From Desulfobacterales bacterium (GTDB lineage: Bacteria; Desulfobacterota; Desulfobacteria; Desulfobacterales; SpSt-501): a stretch of DNA of 40,119 bases. Shown piece by piece: positions 15,000 to 23,668 of the stretch (position 1 is its first letter; every line of letters begins with the position of its first letter). The stretch is from contig JAUQXK010000045.1 of the NCBI GenBank assembly GCA_030834695.1, forward strand, positions 1 to 40,119, written 5' to 3'. The translations under genes and the position numbers were made by a program. The notes beneath the pieces were generated by a model. That model saw only the letters and a list, made by a program, of their open reading frames with translations, searched no databases and was not told the DNA's origin.

Positions 15000-16406
15000 T
15001 CAGATGGCGCCGCCGCCCAACGTTGCATACAGCCGGACCTGGTTGACGAGCTTCACCAGGCGGATGGCGATGAGGCCCTGCTGCGCGGAATAAAGCGAGC
15101 GCTGTGCGTCCAGCACGTTGAGATAGATGTCGCTGCCCTTCTCGTAGCGGGCATTGGAAAGCCGGTAGGTTGCTGCGGTCGCATCCACGAGCGACTGCTG
15201 CGCCGCCATCTGCTCGGCCATGGTCCCCCGGCGGGCCAGCGCATCGGCCACCTCCCGGAACGCCGTCTGGATCGCGCCCTCATATTGATTCAGGGCGATC
15301 TGCTGCTGCACCTCGCTCACGTCGAGCGCCGCCCAGATCCGCGGGTCGAAGATCGGCATGACGACCACCGGCGTGAAGTTCCAGGCGAGCGAGCCGGACT
15401 TGAACAGCCCCGACAGTTGCTCGCTGGCGGTGCCGACGGCGGTCGTGAGCGAAATCCGGGGGAAGAACGCCGCCCGGGCCGCGCCGATATCGGCGTTGGC
15501 GGCTTTGAGCAGGCTTTCGGCCTGAAGCACGTCCGGCCGGCGCAGCAGGATCTCCGAAGTGGTTCCGGCCGAGACGTCCGGCAGCGCGGCGACGGCGCTC
15601 AACCCCTCGGGCAGCCAATCGGCCGGAACCGGCGCGCCCACCAGCAGGGTCAGGGCGTTTTCATCCTTGGCCGCCAGCTCGGTGTAGCGGGCGACGTCCA
15701 CCCGCGCCGTGTCCACCCGCGTTTGCACCTGGCGCAGGTCCAGTTCGGGCACGATGCCGACTTCGAAGCGCCGCCGGATCAAGTTGTAGGAGGCCTGCTG
15801 GGCCGCGAGGGTGGACTGCGCCAGCTGGAGGTTCTCGCGGTTTGCGGCCAGCGTCAGGTAGGCGTAGGCGACTTCGGACACCAGCAGGATCCGGGCGCTG
15901 CGGCGGGCCTGCTCCGTGCCGAGGTATTCCTCCAGGGCGCGCTGCTCCAGGCTGCGGACGCGGCCGAAGAAGTCGATCTCCCAGGAGGCGATGCCGAGCT
16001 CGGCGCGGTACTGCTCGAAGGTCTCCGACCGCCCCGTACCGGACAGGTCATGGGGCACCCGCTGTTTGTTGCCGCTGCCGACCGCATCGACGGCCGGCAA
16101 CAACTCGGCGCGCTGGATGCGGTAAAGCGCGCGCGCCCGCTCGACGTTCAGCGCGGCCGCCCGCAGGTCGCGGTTGTTCTCCAGCGCCGCCGCGATCACC
16201 GCCTGCAGGCGTTCGTCGGTGAAAAACTCCTGCCACGGCACGTCGTCGGCCGCTGCAGCGGCCGGATCCGAAGGGCCGTTTTTATACGACGGGCCGCTCG
16301 GCCAGCCGTCGGGAATCGGCGCCTCCGGGCGCTGATACGGCGGGATCATGGTGCAGCCGGCGATCAGAACGATCAGGGTCAGCAGGGTCGGCGTCGTGCG
16401 GGTCAT
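15000..16406 (-). CDS. oprM: Outer membrane efflux lipoprotein, NodT/OprM family
   Basis: The 468-residue protein starts at ATG 16406, two bases from the pump stop; longer in-frame starts run into the pump gene and are rejected. Its lipoprotein signal ends LIVLIAGC, followed by PPYQRPEAPIP as in OprM, CmeC and NodT. The body shows the two tandem outer membrane efflux repeats (for example QAESLLKAANADIGAARAAF and YEKGSDIYLNVLDAQ), which build the trimeric barrel-tunnel channel. It completes the AcrAB-type pump encoded just upstream. It is the only outer membrane channel in the window, so the Cus-type pump may use it or one encoded elsewhere. Confidence 0.95.
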   Translation of the reverse strand: MTRTTPTLLTLIVLIAGCTMIPPYQRPEAPIPDGWPSGPSYKNGPSDPAAAAADDVPWQEFFTDERLQAVIAAALENNRDLRAAALNVERARALYRIQRAELLPAVDAVGSGNKQRVPHDLSGTGRSETFEQYRAELGIASWEIDFFGRVRSLEQRALEEYLGTEQARRSARILLVSEVAYAYLTLAANRENLQLAQSTLAAQQASYNLIRRRFEVGIVPELDLRQVQTRVDTARVDVARYTELAAKDENALTLLVGAPVPADWLPEGLSAVAALPDVSAGTTSEILLRRPDVLQAESLLKAANADIGAARAAFFPRISLTTAVGTASEQLSGLFKSGSLAWNFTPVVVMPIFDPRIWAALDVSEVQQQIALNQYEGAIQTAFREVADALARRGTMAEQMAAQQSLVDATAATYRLSNARYEKGSDIYLNVLDAQRSLYSAQQGLIAIRLVKLVNQVRLYATLGGGAI

Positions 16407-16407
16407 G

Positions 16408-19400
16408 TCAGTGTGCCTCCGAAGGGCGCACCGCGTCGGCACCCGGTTTTTGCATTTCGGCACCCTTCATTTTTCCAAACAGCTGAACCACCGCCACGTA
16501 AAACAGAGGGATGAACGGCGTCGCCAGGAAAGTGGCGGCCAGCATCCCGCCCAGGACCCCGGTGCCGATGGCGGTTTGCGCACCCGCCCCGGCTCCGTTG
16601 GCGATGGCGAGCGGAAGGACCCCGAAGCCGAACGCCAGCGAGGTCATGACGATCGGACGGACCCGCAATTTGGCGCCTTCCAGGGTTGCTTCGATCAGCC
16701 CCGTCCCTTCCTTAACCCTGGCCATGGCGAATTGCACGATCAGAATGGCGTTCTTGGTGGTCAGCCCTAAAACGGTGAGGAGCCCGATCTGGAAATACAC
16801 ATCGTTTGGAAATTCTCGCAGCGATGAAGCCACCACGCCCCCGATGACCCCCAGCGGCAACGTCAGGATGATCGAAAAGGGAACGGTCCAACTCTCGTAT
16901 AAAGCGGCCAGGCAGAGAAAAATCACGATGATGGAAAAGGCGTAGAGCAGCGGCGCCTGGGACTTCGCCATCCGCTCCTGGTAGGAGAGTCCGGTCCAGT
17001 CGAATCCGAGTCCACGGGGCAGCTGCGCAGATATTTCCTCCATGGCCTGCATCGCCTCCCCCGAGCTCCTCCCCGGCGGCGGGCCGCCCCAGATATTTAA
17101 GGACGGAAAGCTGTTGAATCGCTCCAGCCGGGGCGATCCCTGGAACCAGTGCCCGGATGCAATGGCGGAGAAAGGGGTCATCGTCCCGGAATCGTTTCGA
17201 ACGTAGAGCCGATCCAGGTCTTGTGGAAGCATCCGGTACGGGGCGTCGGCTTGGATGTAGACCCGCTTGACGCGCCCGCCCTGGATGAAGTCGTTCACGT
17301 AGGCGCCGCCGAACGCGGCCGAGATGGTGGTGTGGATGGAGTCGATCGGAACCCCGAGGGCACCGGCTTTCTGCCAATCCACATCGATTCGGTATTGCGA
17401 TACGTCTTCCAGGCCGTTTGGGCGCACACGGGTCAGCCTCGGGTCCTGGGCCGCCGTGCTCAGCAATTGGTTGCGGGCCGCCATCAATGCTTCATGCCCC
17501 ACCCCGCCCCGGTCCTGAAGCTGGAAGTCGAAACCGCCCGATTGCCCGAGCTCCATGACGGCCGGAGGCGGGAAAGCGAACACCCGGGCGTTGCGGATGG
17601 TCGCGAACTTCACCATGGCGCGTTTCAGCAGGCTGTCGACCTTCAGATCCGCCCGGGTGCGCAGGTTCCAGTCTTTGAGCTTGACGAACGAAAGCCCCAC
17701 GTTCTGCCCGGTTCCGGAAAAGCTCCTGCCGGCCAGCGTAAAGCAGGTGGCCACCGCATCCTTTTCATCCTCCAGGAAATGAGTGCGGACCAGCTCCATG
17801 ACCTGCTCGGTCTGCTCCAGGGCCGAACCCGCCGGCAGCGTCACTTGGACGAACAGGATCCCCTGATCCTCATTGGGCAGATAGGCGGTGGGCATCCGCT
17901 GGAAGAGAACGGCCAATACGGCCACCAGCAGAACGTAGAGGAACAGGTAGCGAAGCTTTCTCGATATCAGATGGCTCGCCATGGCCACATACTGCCTCCG
18001 GGCGCGGCGAAACGTCCGGTCAAACCACCGGAAGAAAGGGCGGAACAGGACGAAACCCGTTTCTGCGGCCTCGTGCCCCCTGGGGACCGGCTTGAGGAGC
18101 GAGGCGCACAAGACCGGGGTCAGAATCAGCGCCACGACGACCGAGAGCAGCATGGCGGCAATGACGGTCACCGAAAACTGCCGGTAAATGACGCCGGTGG
18201 AGCCGGTGAAGAAAGCCATAGGGCCGAACACCGCCGAAAGGACCAGCCCGATTCCGATCAATGCGCTGGTGATTTCCTTCATGGACTTGCGGGTGGCCTC
18301 CTTGGGAGGGAGCCCCTCCTCGGCCATGACCCGCTCCACGTTTTCCACCACGACGATGGCATCGTCCACGAGAAGGCCGATGGCCAGAACCATGGCAAAC
18401 ATGGTCAGCATGTTGATGGAAAAGCCGAACAAACCCAACACCGCAAAAGTGCCCAGGATGACCACCGGCACCGCCAGGGTGGGGATGAGGGTCGCCCGTA
18501 TGTTTCCCAGGAAAAGATACATTACGAGGAACACCAGCAGGACCGCCTCGAACAGGGTCTTGATGACCTCCTTGATGGCCTCCTTCACGAACGGCGTGGT
18601 GTCGTTGGGGTAGATGGCCTTCATGCCGGCAGGGAAATACCTGGAGAGATCCGCCATTTTCGCCTTGATGGCGTCCGCGGTCGCCAGAGCATTGGCGCCG
18701 GGGGCCTGCCGGACGGCAAGAGCGGCCGAGGGCCTGCCGTTGGTGAGCATTCGGCTCCCGTAGCGTTCGGTGCCCAGCTCGGTGCGGCCCACGTCGCGGA
18801 TGCGCACAATGGATCCATCCGGATTGGTTCGCAGCGGAATGGCGCCGAACTCCTCCGGAGTCTTGAGGAGGTTTTGGACGATGATCGAGGCGTTCATCCG
18901 CTGGCCTTCCACCGCCGGCGCGCCGCCGAATTGCCCGGCTGAAATTTCCACGTTATAGGCCCGCAGCCGCTGGATGACATCTTCCACCGTCAGACGGTAA
19001 TCGTTCATTTTTTCCGGATTCAACCAGACCCGCATGGAATATTGGGAGGAGAAGACCTCCACCTCCCCCACCCCCGGCACCCGCGCCAGCACTTGTTGGA
19101 CGCTCGACTGGGCGTAGTCCGCCAGATCGTAGTCGTCCATGCTGCCGTCTTCCGAGGTCAGCCCCACGATGATCAGCCAGTTGCGGGTGGACTTGCTGAC
19201 CTTGACCCCCTGGCGCTGGACCACATCGGGCAGACTCGCCATGGCGAGCTGGAGCTTATTCTGAACCTGAGCCCAGGCAAGGTCCGGATCGGTCCCGGGC
19301 GCAAAGGTCAGCTCGATCCGTCCGGCTCCCGAGGCGTCGCTGTTGGCGGACATGTACAACAATTTGTCGAACCCGGTCATCTTCTGCTCGATGATCTGAA

Positions 19401-19587
19401 CGACGCTGTTTTCGACGGTCTCGGCTGAGGCCCCGGGGTAGAAGGCGTCGATGGCGATGGAGGGCGGAGCGATGGGCGGATACTGGGAGACCGGCAGATT
19501 ATAGATCGCCAGCCCGCCGGCCAGCATCATGATGATGGCGATCACCCAGGCAAAGACCGGGCGGTCCAGGAAAAAGTTCGACAACAT
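16408..19587 (-). CDS. acrB: RND multidrug efflux transporter, HAE1 family (AcrB/MexB type)
   Basis: The 1059-residue inner-membrane trimeric pump starts MLSNFFLDRPVFAWVIAI, which is the standard family N-terminus. TM4 contains GLLVDDAIVVVENVERVM with D408-D409 at the proton-relay aspartates. The partner lysine is in LTTKNAILIVQFA in the C-terminal half. Length and motifs are complete with no frameshift. It would take hydrophobic drugs, bile-like compounds or solvents from the periplasm and push them through the OprM-type channel. It is in one leftward operon with its adaptor (12 bases upstream) and channel. A 597-codon frame on the + strand over this gene is a GC-rich shadow. Confidence 0.97.
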   Translation of the reverse strand: MLSNFFLDRPVFAWVIAIIMMLAGGLAIYNLPVSQYPPIAPPSIAIDAFYPGASAETVENSVVQIIEQKMTGFDKLLYMSANSDASGAGRIELTFAPGTDPDLAWAQVQNKLQLAMASLPDVVQRQGVKVSKSTRNWLIIVGLTSEDGSMDDYDLADYAQSSVQQVLARVPGVGEVEVFSSQYSMRVWLNPEKMNDYRLTVEDVIQRLRAYNVEISAGQFGGAPAVEGQRMNASIIVQNLLKTPEEFGAIPLRTNPDGSIVRIRDVGRTELGTERYGSRMLTNGRPSAALAVRQAPGANALATADAIKAKMADLSRYFPAGMKAIYPNDTTPFVKEAIKEVIKTLFEAVLLVFLVMYLFLGNIRATLIPTLAVPVVILGTFAVLGLFGFSINMLTMFAMVLAIGLLVDDAIVVVENVERVMAEEGLPPKEATRKSMKEITSALIGIGLVLSAVFGPMAFFTGSTGVIYRQFSVTVIAAMLLSVVVALILTPVLCASLLKPVPRGHEAAETGFVLFRPFFRWFDRTFRRARRQYVAMASHLISRKLRYLFLYVLLVAVLAVLFQRMPTAYLPNEDQGILFVQVTLPAGSALEQTEQVMELVRTHFLEDEKDAVATCFTLAGRSFSGTGQNVGLSFVKLKDWNLRTRADLKVDSLLKRAMVKFATIRNARVFAFPPPAVMELGQSGGFDFQLQDRGGVGHEALMAARNQLLSTAAQDPRLTRVRPNGLEDVSQYRIDVDWQKAGALGVPIDSIHTTISAAFGGAYVNDFIQGGRVKRVYIQADAPYRMLPQDLDRLYVRNDSGTMTPFSAIASGHWFQGSPRLERFNSFPSLNIWGGPPPGRSSGEAMQAMEEISAQLPRGLGFDWTGLSYQERMAKSQAPLLYAFSIIVIFLCLAALYESWTVPFSIILTLPLGVIGGVVASSLREFPNDVYFQIGLLTVLGLTTKNAILIVQFAMARVKEGTGLIEATLEGAKLRVRPIVMTSLAFGFGVLPLAIANGAGAGAQTAIGTGVLGGMLAATFLATPFIPLFYVAVVQLFGKMKGAEMQKPGADAVRPSEAH

Positions 19588-19599
19588 GGCAGTCCTCCC

Positions 19600-20811
19600 T
19601 CAATTCGATCCGGCCGACGGCCGTTTCGAAGGGGTCGCGTTCGCGCTGCCCATCGGGGAATCCAACGGAACCGCCTTGACGACGACGCCGGGCCGCACGT
19701 TCAGCAATCCCTCGACGATCACGCGATCTCCGTCCGAGAGGCCGGAAACGATGAGCCACTTATCGCCGATAGCGCGATTGAGCGTCAGCATCCGCTGCCG
19801 TACCGTTCCGGACTCATCCACGACCAGCGCGATCGGGTCGCCCTTGGGCGTGCGGCTCACCCCCTGTTGGGGGACCAGAATGGCTTTCTCGGTCACGCCC
19901 TCCTGTACGACGGCCCGCACAAACATCCCCGGCAGCAGCACATGTTTCGGGTTCGGCACCACGATGCGCACCGTGTAAGAGCCTGTTGCCGGGTCCACCG
20001 TCACGTCGCGGAACTGCAGCCGGCCCTCCAGCGGATACGGGCTTCCGTCTTCCAGCACCAGCCGCACTTTGCGCCCGTTGCCTTCATCGGCGCTGAGCTG
20101 GCCGGTCTCTAAATTGCGCCGCAGCCGCAACAGCTCGGCGGACGACTGCGCCACGTCCACATAGATGGGATCCAGCTGCTGCACCGTCGCGAACGGCTGG
20201 CCCTGATAAGCTGTCACCAGCGTGCCGGTCCTCACGTTCGTCTTGCCGATGCGCCCGGCAAACGGCGCCGTCACCCGGGTGTAGTTCAAATTGATGCGCG
20301 CCGCCTCCACCTGCGTTTTCCAATACTCGATCTCGGCCCTGGCCTGCTCCACCGCGGCGACCGCATCGTCGTAGTCCTGCTGACTCACCGCCTTGTCGAC
20401 GATCAGCTCCTTGTAGCGCTCCACCTTCAGCCGGATCGAGGGCAAATTGGCCTGCGCCTTGCCGAGCGAGGCCTTGGCCGAGTCGAGCGCCACCTGAAAC
20501 GGTGCGGGGTCGATCTGGTAAAGCACCTGCCCGGCCTTGACATCGGAGCCCTCCTCGAACAGGCGTTTCTGGATGATCCCGCTGACCTGCGGCCGGATCT
20601 CCGCGATCCGGTAGGCCGACGTGCGGCCCGGCAGCTCGGTCGTCAGCTCGACCCGCTGCGGCTGAAGCGTGATCGTCGCCACTTCCGGGGGCACCGGTGC
20701 CGGCTGCGCTTCGGTCCTGGAGTCGCAGCCGGTCAGCCATACACCGTTCAGCAGCGCGGCTGCCAGGGCCAGGTATCGGAAGCACCCGCAACCGATTGCA
20801 TTTTTTCGCAT
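19600..20811 (-). CDS. acrA: RND efflux periplasmic adaptor, AcrA/MexA type
   Basis: The ATG at 20811 is chosen because GAGGAGA lies just upstream; the frame is open further but runs into the regulator gene. The 403-residue protein is a probable lipoprotein (GVWLTGC lipobox). Family landmarks include ELPGRTSAYRIAEIRPQVSG, LFEEGSDVKAGQVLYQIDPAPF (lipoyl half), an alpha-hairpin near residues 90-150, and TRVTAPFAGRIGKTNVRTG (second lipoyl half). It bridges the AcrB-type pump and the OprM-type channel. The gene follows tetR by 62 bases, so self-regulation of the whole operon by the regulator is likely. Confidence 0.95.
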   Translation of the reverse strand: MRKNAIGCGCFRYLALAAALLNGVWLTGCDSRTEAQPAPVPPEVATITLQPQRVELTTELPGRTSAYRIAEIRPQVSGIIQKRLFEEGSDVKAGQVLYQIDPAPFQVALDSAKASLGKAQANLPSIRLKVERYKELIVDKAVSQQDYDDAVAAVEQARAEIEYWKTQVEAARINLNYTRVTAPFAGRIGKTNVRTGTLVTAYQGQPFATVQQLDPIYVDVAQSSAELLRLRRNLETGQLSADEGNGRKVRLVLEDGSPYPLEGRLQFRDVTVDPATGSYTVRIVVPNPKHVLLPGMFVRAVVQEGVTEKAILVPQQGVSRTPKGDPIALVVDESGTVRQRMLTLNRAIGDKWLIVSGLSDGDRVIVEGLLNVRPGVVVKAVPLDSPMGSANATPSKRPSAGSN

Positions 20812-20873
20812 CGAGATATTCTCCTCGTAGGGATGTCCGTGACGGATGGAGGTTCGTGGTATTGAGGTCAATC

Positions 20874-21497
20874 TCAGGAGCCGACTAATCCCTTGAATAG
20901 GATGTTCAAGATGGTGCCCGGGTCTTCCGGATACGGATTTCCCTGCGGGTCTTCGATCCAGTGAAACAGAAATGCGTTGGCCATGCTGTCCAGGGCCAGG
21001 GCCAGATGATACGGAGCGGCGATCCGTCGAAAGCGCTTTCGATTCATTCCGCATTCGAAGATGGAGGCGAGTGAAAGCAGAACGCTCTGGTGGCGTTTGC
21101 GGATTTCTCGCTCGGTTCCGGCCATGACCTTGAACCGCGCGCCCCGGGTCTCCTCAAAATAGAGTCGAATGGCGGCGACGTTGTTGCGAAAGAGTTCCCC
21201 CTTGACCCGCACGTAGGTTTGCAGCTTTTCGATTTCCGGCGCATCGCCCGCGACCACCTCCGTGATGGCCGCGTAAAACCGGTCGCTCAATTGCAGGATG
21301 AGCGCCTTGTAAAGGTCCTCCTTGTTTCGGAAGAACTTGTAAAGCGTCCCGGTGGCGAACTCCGCTTCCCGGGCGATTTCGTGCATGGAAACGTTATGAT
21401 ACCCCTTTTCCGAAAAAAGCCGGAGGGCGACGTCGAGAACTTCCTGTCGCTGACGCAGCTTTTCGCGCTCCCGCCGGGAGGACTTGCACGCTTCCAT
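20874..21497 (-). CDS. TetR/AcrR-family transcriptional regulator
   Basis: The 207-residue product has an N-terminal TetR helix-turn-helix at about residues 36-56 (VSMHEIAREAEFATGTLYKFF, with NKEDLYKAL after it). The C-terminal ligand domain resembles the regulators of RND pumps (FRNNVAAIRLYFEETRG). I place the start at 21497 because AAGGGG lies upstream at good spacing; an in-frame ATG at 21530 would add 11 residues but has no ribosome site and would lie only about 13 bases after the likely transcription start. It is the first gene of the efflux operon and probably represses it by binding the palindrome at 21542-21567. Confidence 0.92.
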   Translation of the reverse strand: MEACKSSRREREKLRQRQEVLDVALRLFSEKGYHNVSMHEIAREAEFATGTLYKFFRNKEDLYKALILQLSDRFYAAITEVVAGDAPEIEKLQTYVRVKGELFRNNVAAIRLYFEETRGARFKVMAGTEREIRKRHQSVLLSLASIFECGMNRKRFRRIAAPYHLALALDSMANAFLFHWIEDPQGNPYPEDPGTILNILFKGLVGS

Positions 21498-21541
21498 CGG
21501 ATGCCCCTTGGATGTGTCGATAAATTGCATAAAATGAATAT

Positions 21542-21567
21542 AACGTCATATTTTATAATATGTCGTC
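21542..21567. promoter_or_regulatory. Probable TetR operator palindrome
   Basis: AACGTCATATT (21542-21552) and AATATGTCGTC (21557-21567) are inverted repeats with 9 of 11 positions paired, around TTAT. It overlaps the -10 region of the promoter below, as expected of a repressor site. The binding protein is inferred from position only. Confidence 0.6.
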
Positions 21568-21577
21568 AATTTGTCAA
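21550..21577 (-). promoter_or_regulatory. Sigma70-type promoter of the tetR-acrAB-oprM operon
   Basis: On the minus strand, a consensus -35 TTGACA (21577-21572) and a -10 TAAAAT (21555-21550, five of six consensus bases) are separated by 16 bases. The predicted transcription start near 21543 leaves a leader of about 45 bases to the preferred start codon. Confidence 0.65.
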
Positions 21578-21779
21578 TACGCGCCCGCCGACGAGCGTCA
21601 TTTTCCGCCCGATCCAATTCACGCTCCGCTCGACCGGAGGCTGTTGAATTTTGGCCGCCGCGCATTAATCTAATCGAAAGGATTCACACCCGAAGAGGTT
21701 GTTGCTGCCTGTCATTGCGAAGCCGTTTTTCGCCAGCAAGCTTTTTACGATCGCATTTTATCCGCCCGGAGGTGCTCCC

Positions 21780-23042
21780 ATGGACCGAACGTTCCACCCG
21801 ATGAACCGAATACGGTCGAAACAATGGTTCGGGGCGATTCTATTTTCCACCTTTTTGATCGGTGCCGGCCTCGCCGGCCCATCACTAGCCGCCCCGCAAA
21901 TCCAATTAACCCCCATCGTCAGCGGCATCGACAGCCCCTTGGCCATCACGCACGCCGGCGACGGCTCCGGAAGGCTTTTCATCACCCTCCAAATCGGCCG
22001 GATTCTGATCTACGACGGGCAGCAGGTGCTTCCCGCCCCCTTCCTGGACATCGGATCGCTGATCACCGCCGAAGCCGAGCGCGGGCTGTTGAGCCTCGCG
22101 TTCCACCCGGACTATGTTTCGAATGGGTTTCTTTACGTCAACTACACCGACCTCAACGGGGACACGGTCGTCGCGCGCTACACGGTTTCCGCGGATCCGG
22201 ACGTGGTCGATCCGGCCTCCGCCGTGATCCTTCTCAACATCCCCCAACCGTTCGCCAACCACAACGGCGGCCAGCTCCAATTCGGACCGGACGGCTACCT
22301 GTACATCGGGATGGGGGACGGCGGCGGCGGGGGCGATCCGTCCGACAATGCCCAAAGCCTGAATTCGCTGCTGGGCAAGATGTTGAGGATCGACGTCAAC
22401 GCCGGCCCGCCCTATGGGATACCGCCCGACAACCCCTTCATCGGCGACCCGGCCGCCCTTCCGGAGATCTGGGCGCTGGGCCTTCGCAACCCGTGGCGCT
22501 TCAGCTTCGATCGGCTGACCGGGGACCTCTGGATCGCCGATGTCGGACAGGACGACCTCGAAGAAGTGAATGTCCAGGCCGGAAGCAGCGCCGGCGGCGA
22601 GAACTACGGTTGGCGCCGCATGGAGGGCACCAACTGCTTTAACCCCGCTGCGGGCTGCAACGACGGCAGCCTGACCCTGCCCATTCTGCAGTATGATCAT
22701 TCCCTCGGCTGCTCGATCTCGGGCGGCTACCGCTACCGGGGCCAGGACCATCCGGGTTTGGCGGGGATCTATTTTTACGGGGACTTTTGCACCGGCCGGA
22801 TTTGGGGCGCATCATCCGATGCCGCCGGTTCATGGACGGCCGCGGAATTGCTCGACACGGATCTCAGGATCAGCGCCTTCGGCGAGGATGAGGCGGGCGA
22901 AATCTACGTGGCCTATTTATCTTCGAACGCCGGCGCCGTTTTCCGCATCGGCGAAGTCGTGCCGGAACCGCCGCCCGCTGCCGACAGCGGAGGCAGCGGG
23001 GGCGGCGGGGGCGGATGCTTCATTTCCAGCCTGGCCGACTGA
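21780..23042 (+). CDS. PQQ-dependent sugar dehydrogenase family protein with shortened CFI-box tail
   Basis: The ATG at 21780 follows GGAGG at good spacing; the earlier in-frame starts lack one. The 420-residue protein has a signal peptide ending near GPSLAA. Landmarks of the soluble aldose/sorbosone dehydrogenase beta-propeller (YliI type) are present: ERGLLSLAFHPDY, NHNGGQLQFGPDGYLYIG, LLGKMLRIDVN, GLRNPWRFSFD and GENYGWRRMEG. It would oxidise sugars in the periplasm or outside with PQQ; no PQQ biosynthesis genes are in the window. The C-terminus is a Gly-rich run ending GGCFISSLAD. This is the beginning of the CFI-box C-terminal domain, but it stops before the usual remainder. Confidence 0.88.
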   Translation: MDRTFHPMNRIRSKQWFGAILFSTFLIGAGLAGPSLAAPQIQLTPIVSGIDSPLAITHAGDGSGRLFITLQIGRILIYDGQQVLPAPFLDIGSLITAEAERGLLSLAFHPDYVSNGFLYVNYTDLNGDTVVARYTVSADPDVVDPASAVILLNIPQPFANHNGGQLQFGPDGYLYIGMGDGGGGGDPSDNAQSLNSLLGKMLRIDVNAGPPYGIPPDNPFIGDPAALPEIWALGLRNPWRFSFDRLTGDLWIADVGQDDLEEVNVQAGSSAGGENYGWRRMEGTNCFNPAAGCNDGSLTLPILQYDHSLGCSISGGYRYRGQDHPGLAGIYFYGDFCTGRIWGASSDAAGSWTAAELLDTDLRISAFGEDEAGEIYVAYLSSNAGAVFRIGEVVPEPPPAADSGGSGGGGGGCFISSLAD

Positions 23043-23107
23043 ACCACCCTCAGTTCGCGACGCGGAATACCGCCTGCAAGCCATGGCGGGCTTGCACCGG
23101 CTTGACT

Positions 23108-23605
23108 TCATGGCACTGGCAGTGGACGACGGTGTCTCGGGACATGGCCGCGCCGGTAGACCATAACAGTCCGCTTGAACTCGATGACGACCTGGCCATC
23201 CTGATTGAAACCGGTTGTTTTGACCCGGACGATCCCCATGTTGGGGCGGGATTGCGACAAACGCATCTCGAGCACTTCGCTTTGCGCATAAAGGGTGTCG
23301 TCGTTGAACACCGGACTCGGGAGGCGTATCTCGTCCCATCCCAGATTGACGGCATTTTGAGAGATATCCGACACGGATAAGCCGGTGACGATCGCCAGCG
23401 TCAGGGTCGAGTCCACCAACGGCCGCTTGAACTCGGTCTGAGCGGCGTAAACGTGGTCGAAGTGGACCGGGTTGTTGTTGACGGTCAGCAGCGTAAACCA
23501 GATGTTGTCAGTCTGAGTGATCGTCCGACCAATCGAATGCGGATAGATGTCGCCCACTTCAAAGTCTTCGTAGGCCCGACCCTGCCAACCTTGCTTCAGT
23601 GCCAT
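23108..23605 (-). CDS. MaoC-family (R)-specific hydratase/dehydratase-like protein
   Basis: The start MALKQGWQGRAYEDF at 23605 has GGAGAGGG about ten bases upstream. The 165-residue hot-dog-fold protein shows the MaoC pattern: EDFEVGDIYPHSIGRTITQTD, then DNIWFTLLTVNNNPVHFD, where N-x-x-P-x-H-x-D is the usual hydratase site (Asp/Asn and His), and RPLVDSTLTLAIVTGLSV. Such enzymes hydrate or dehydrate acyl-CoA esters, for example mesaconyl-CoA type substrates. The final dozen residues (GHVPRHRRPLPVP) do not look conserved. It is downstream of the TM2 protein gene and convergent with the dehydrogenase. The natural substrate is unknown. Confidence 0.88.
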   Translation of the reverse strand: MALKQGWQGRAYEDFEVGDIYPHSIGRTITQTDNIWFTLLTVNNNPVHFDHVYAAQTEFKRPLVDSTLTLAIVTGLSVSDISQNAVNLGWDEIRLPSPVFNDDTLYAQSEVLEMRLSQSRPNMGIVRVKTTGFNQDGQVVIEFKRTVMVYRRGHVPRHRRPLPVP

Positions 23606-23668
23606 CGAAACATGCCCTCTCCGGTTCTTGTTCGACCCCGCGGCAGTACCGCATCCCATTCGGCGGCA

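Noticed and set aside
17149-18942. 597-codon + strand frame
   Set aside because: Antisense to the AcrB-type pump; composition is typical of a GC-rich shadow and has no recognisable domain.
21498-21530. Longer start for the TetR regulator
   Set aside because: The upstream ATG lacks a Shine-Dalgarno and would lie too near the predicted transcription start; the internal ATG has AAGGGG.
21706-21735. CTGTCATTGCGAAG word before the sugar dehydrogenase
   Set aside because: It resembles the widespread GTCATTGCGA repeat, but only a short fragment is present and no second arm was found.
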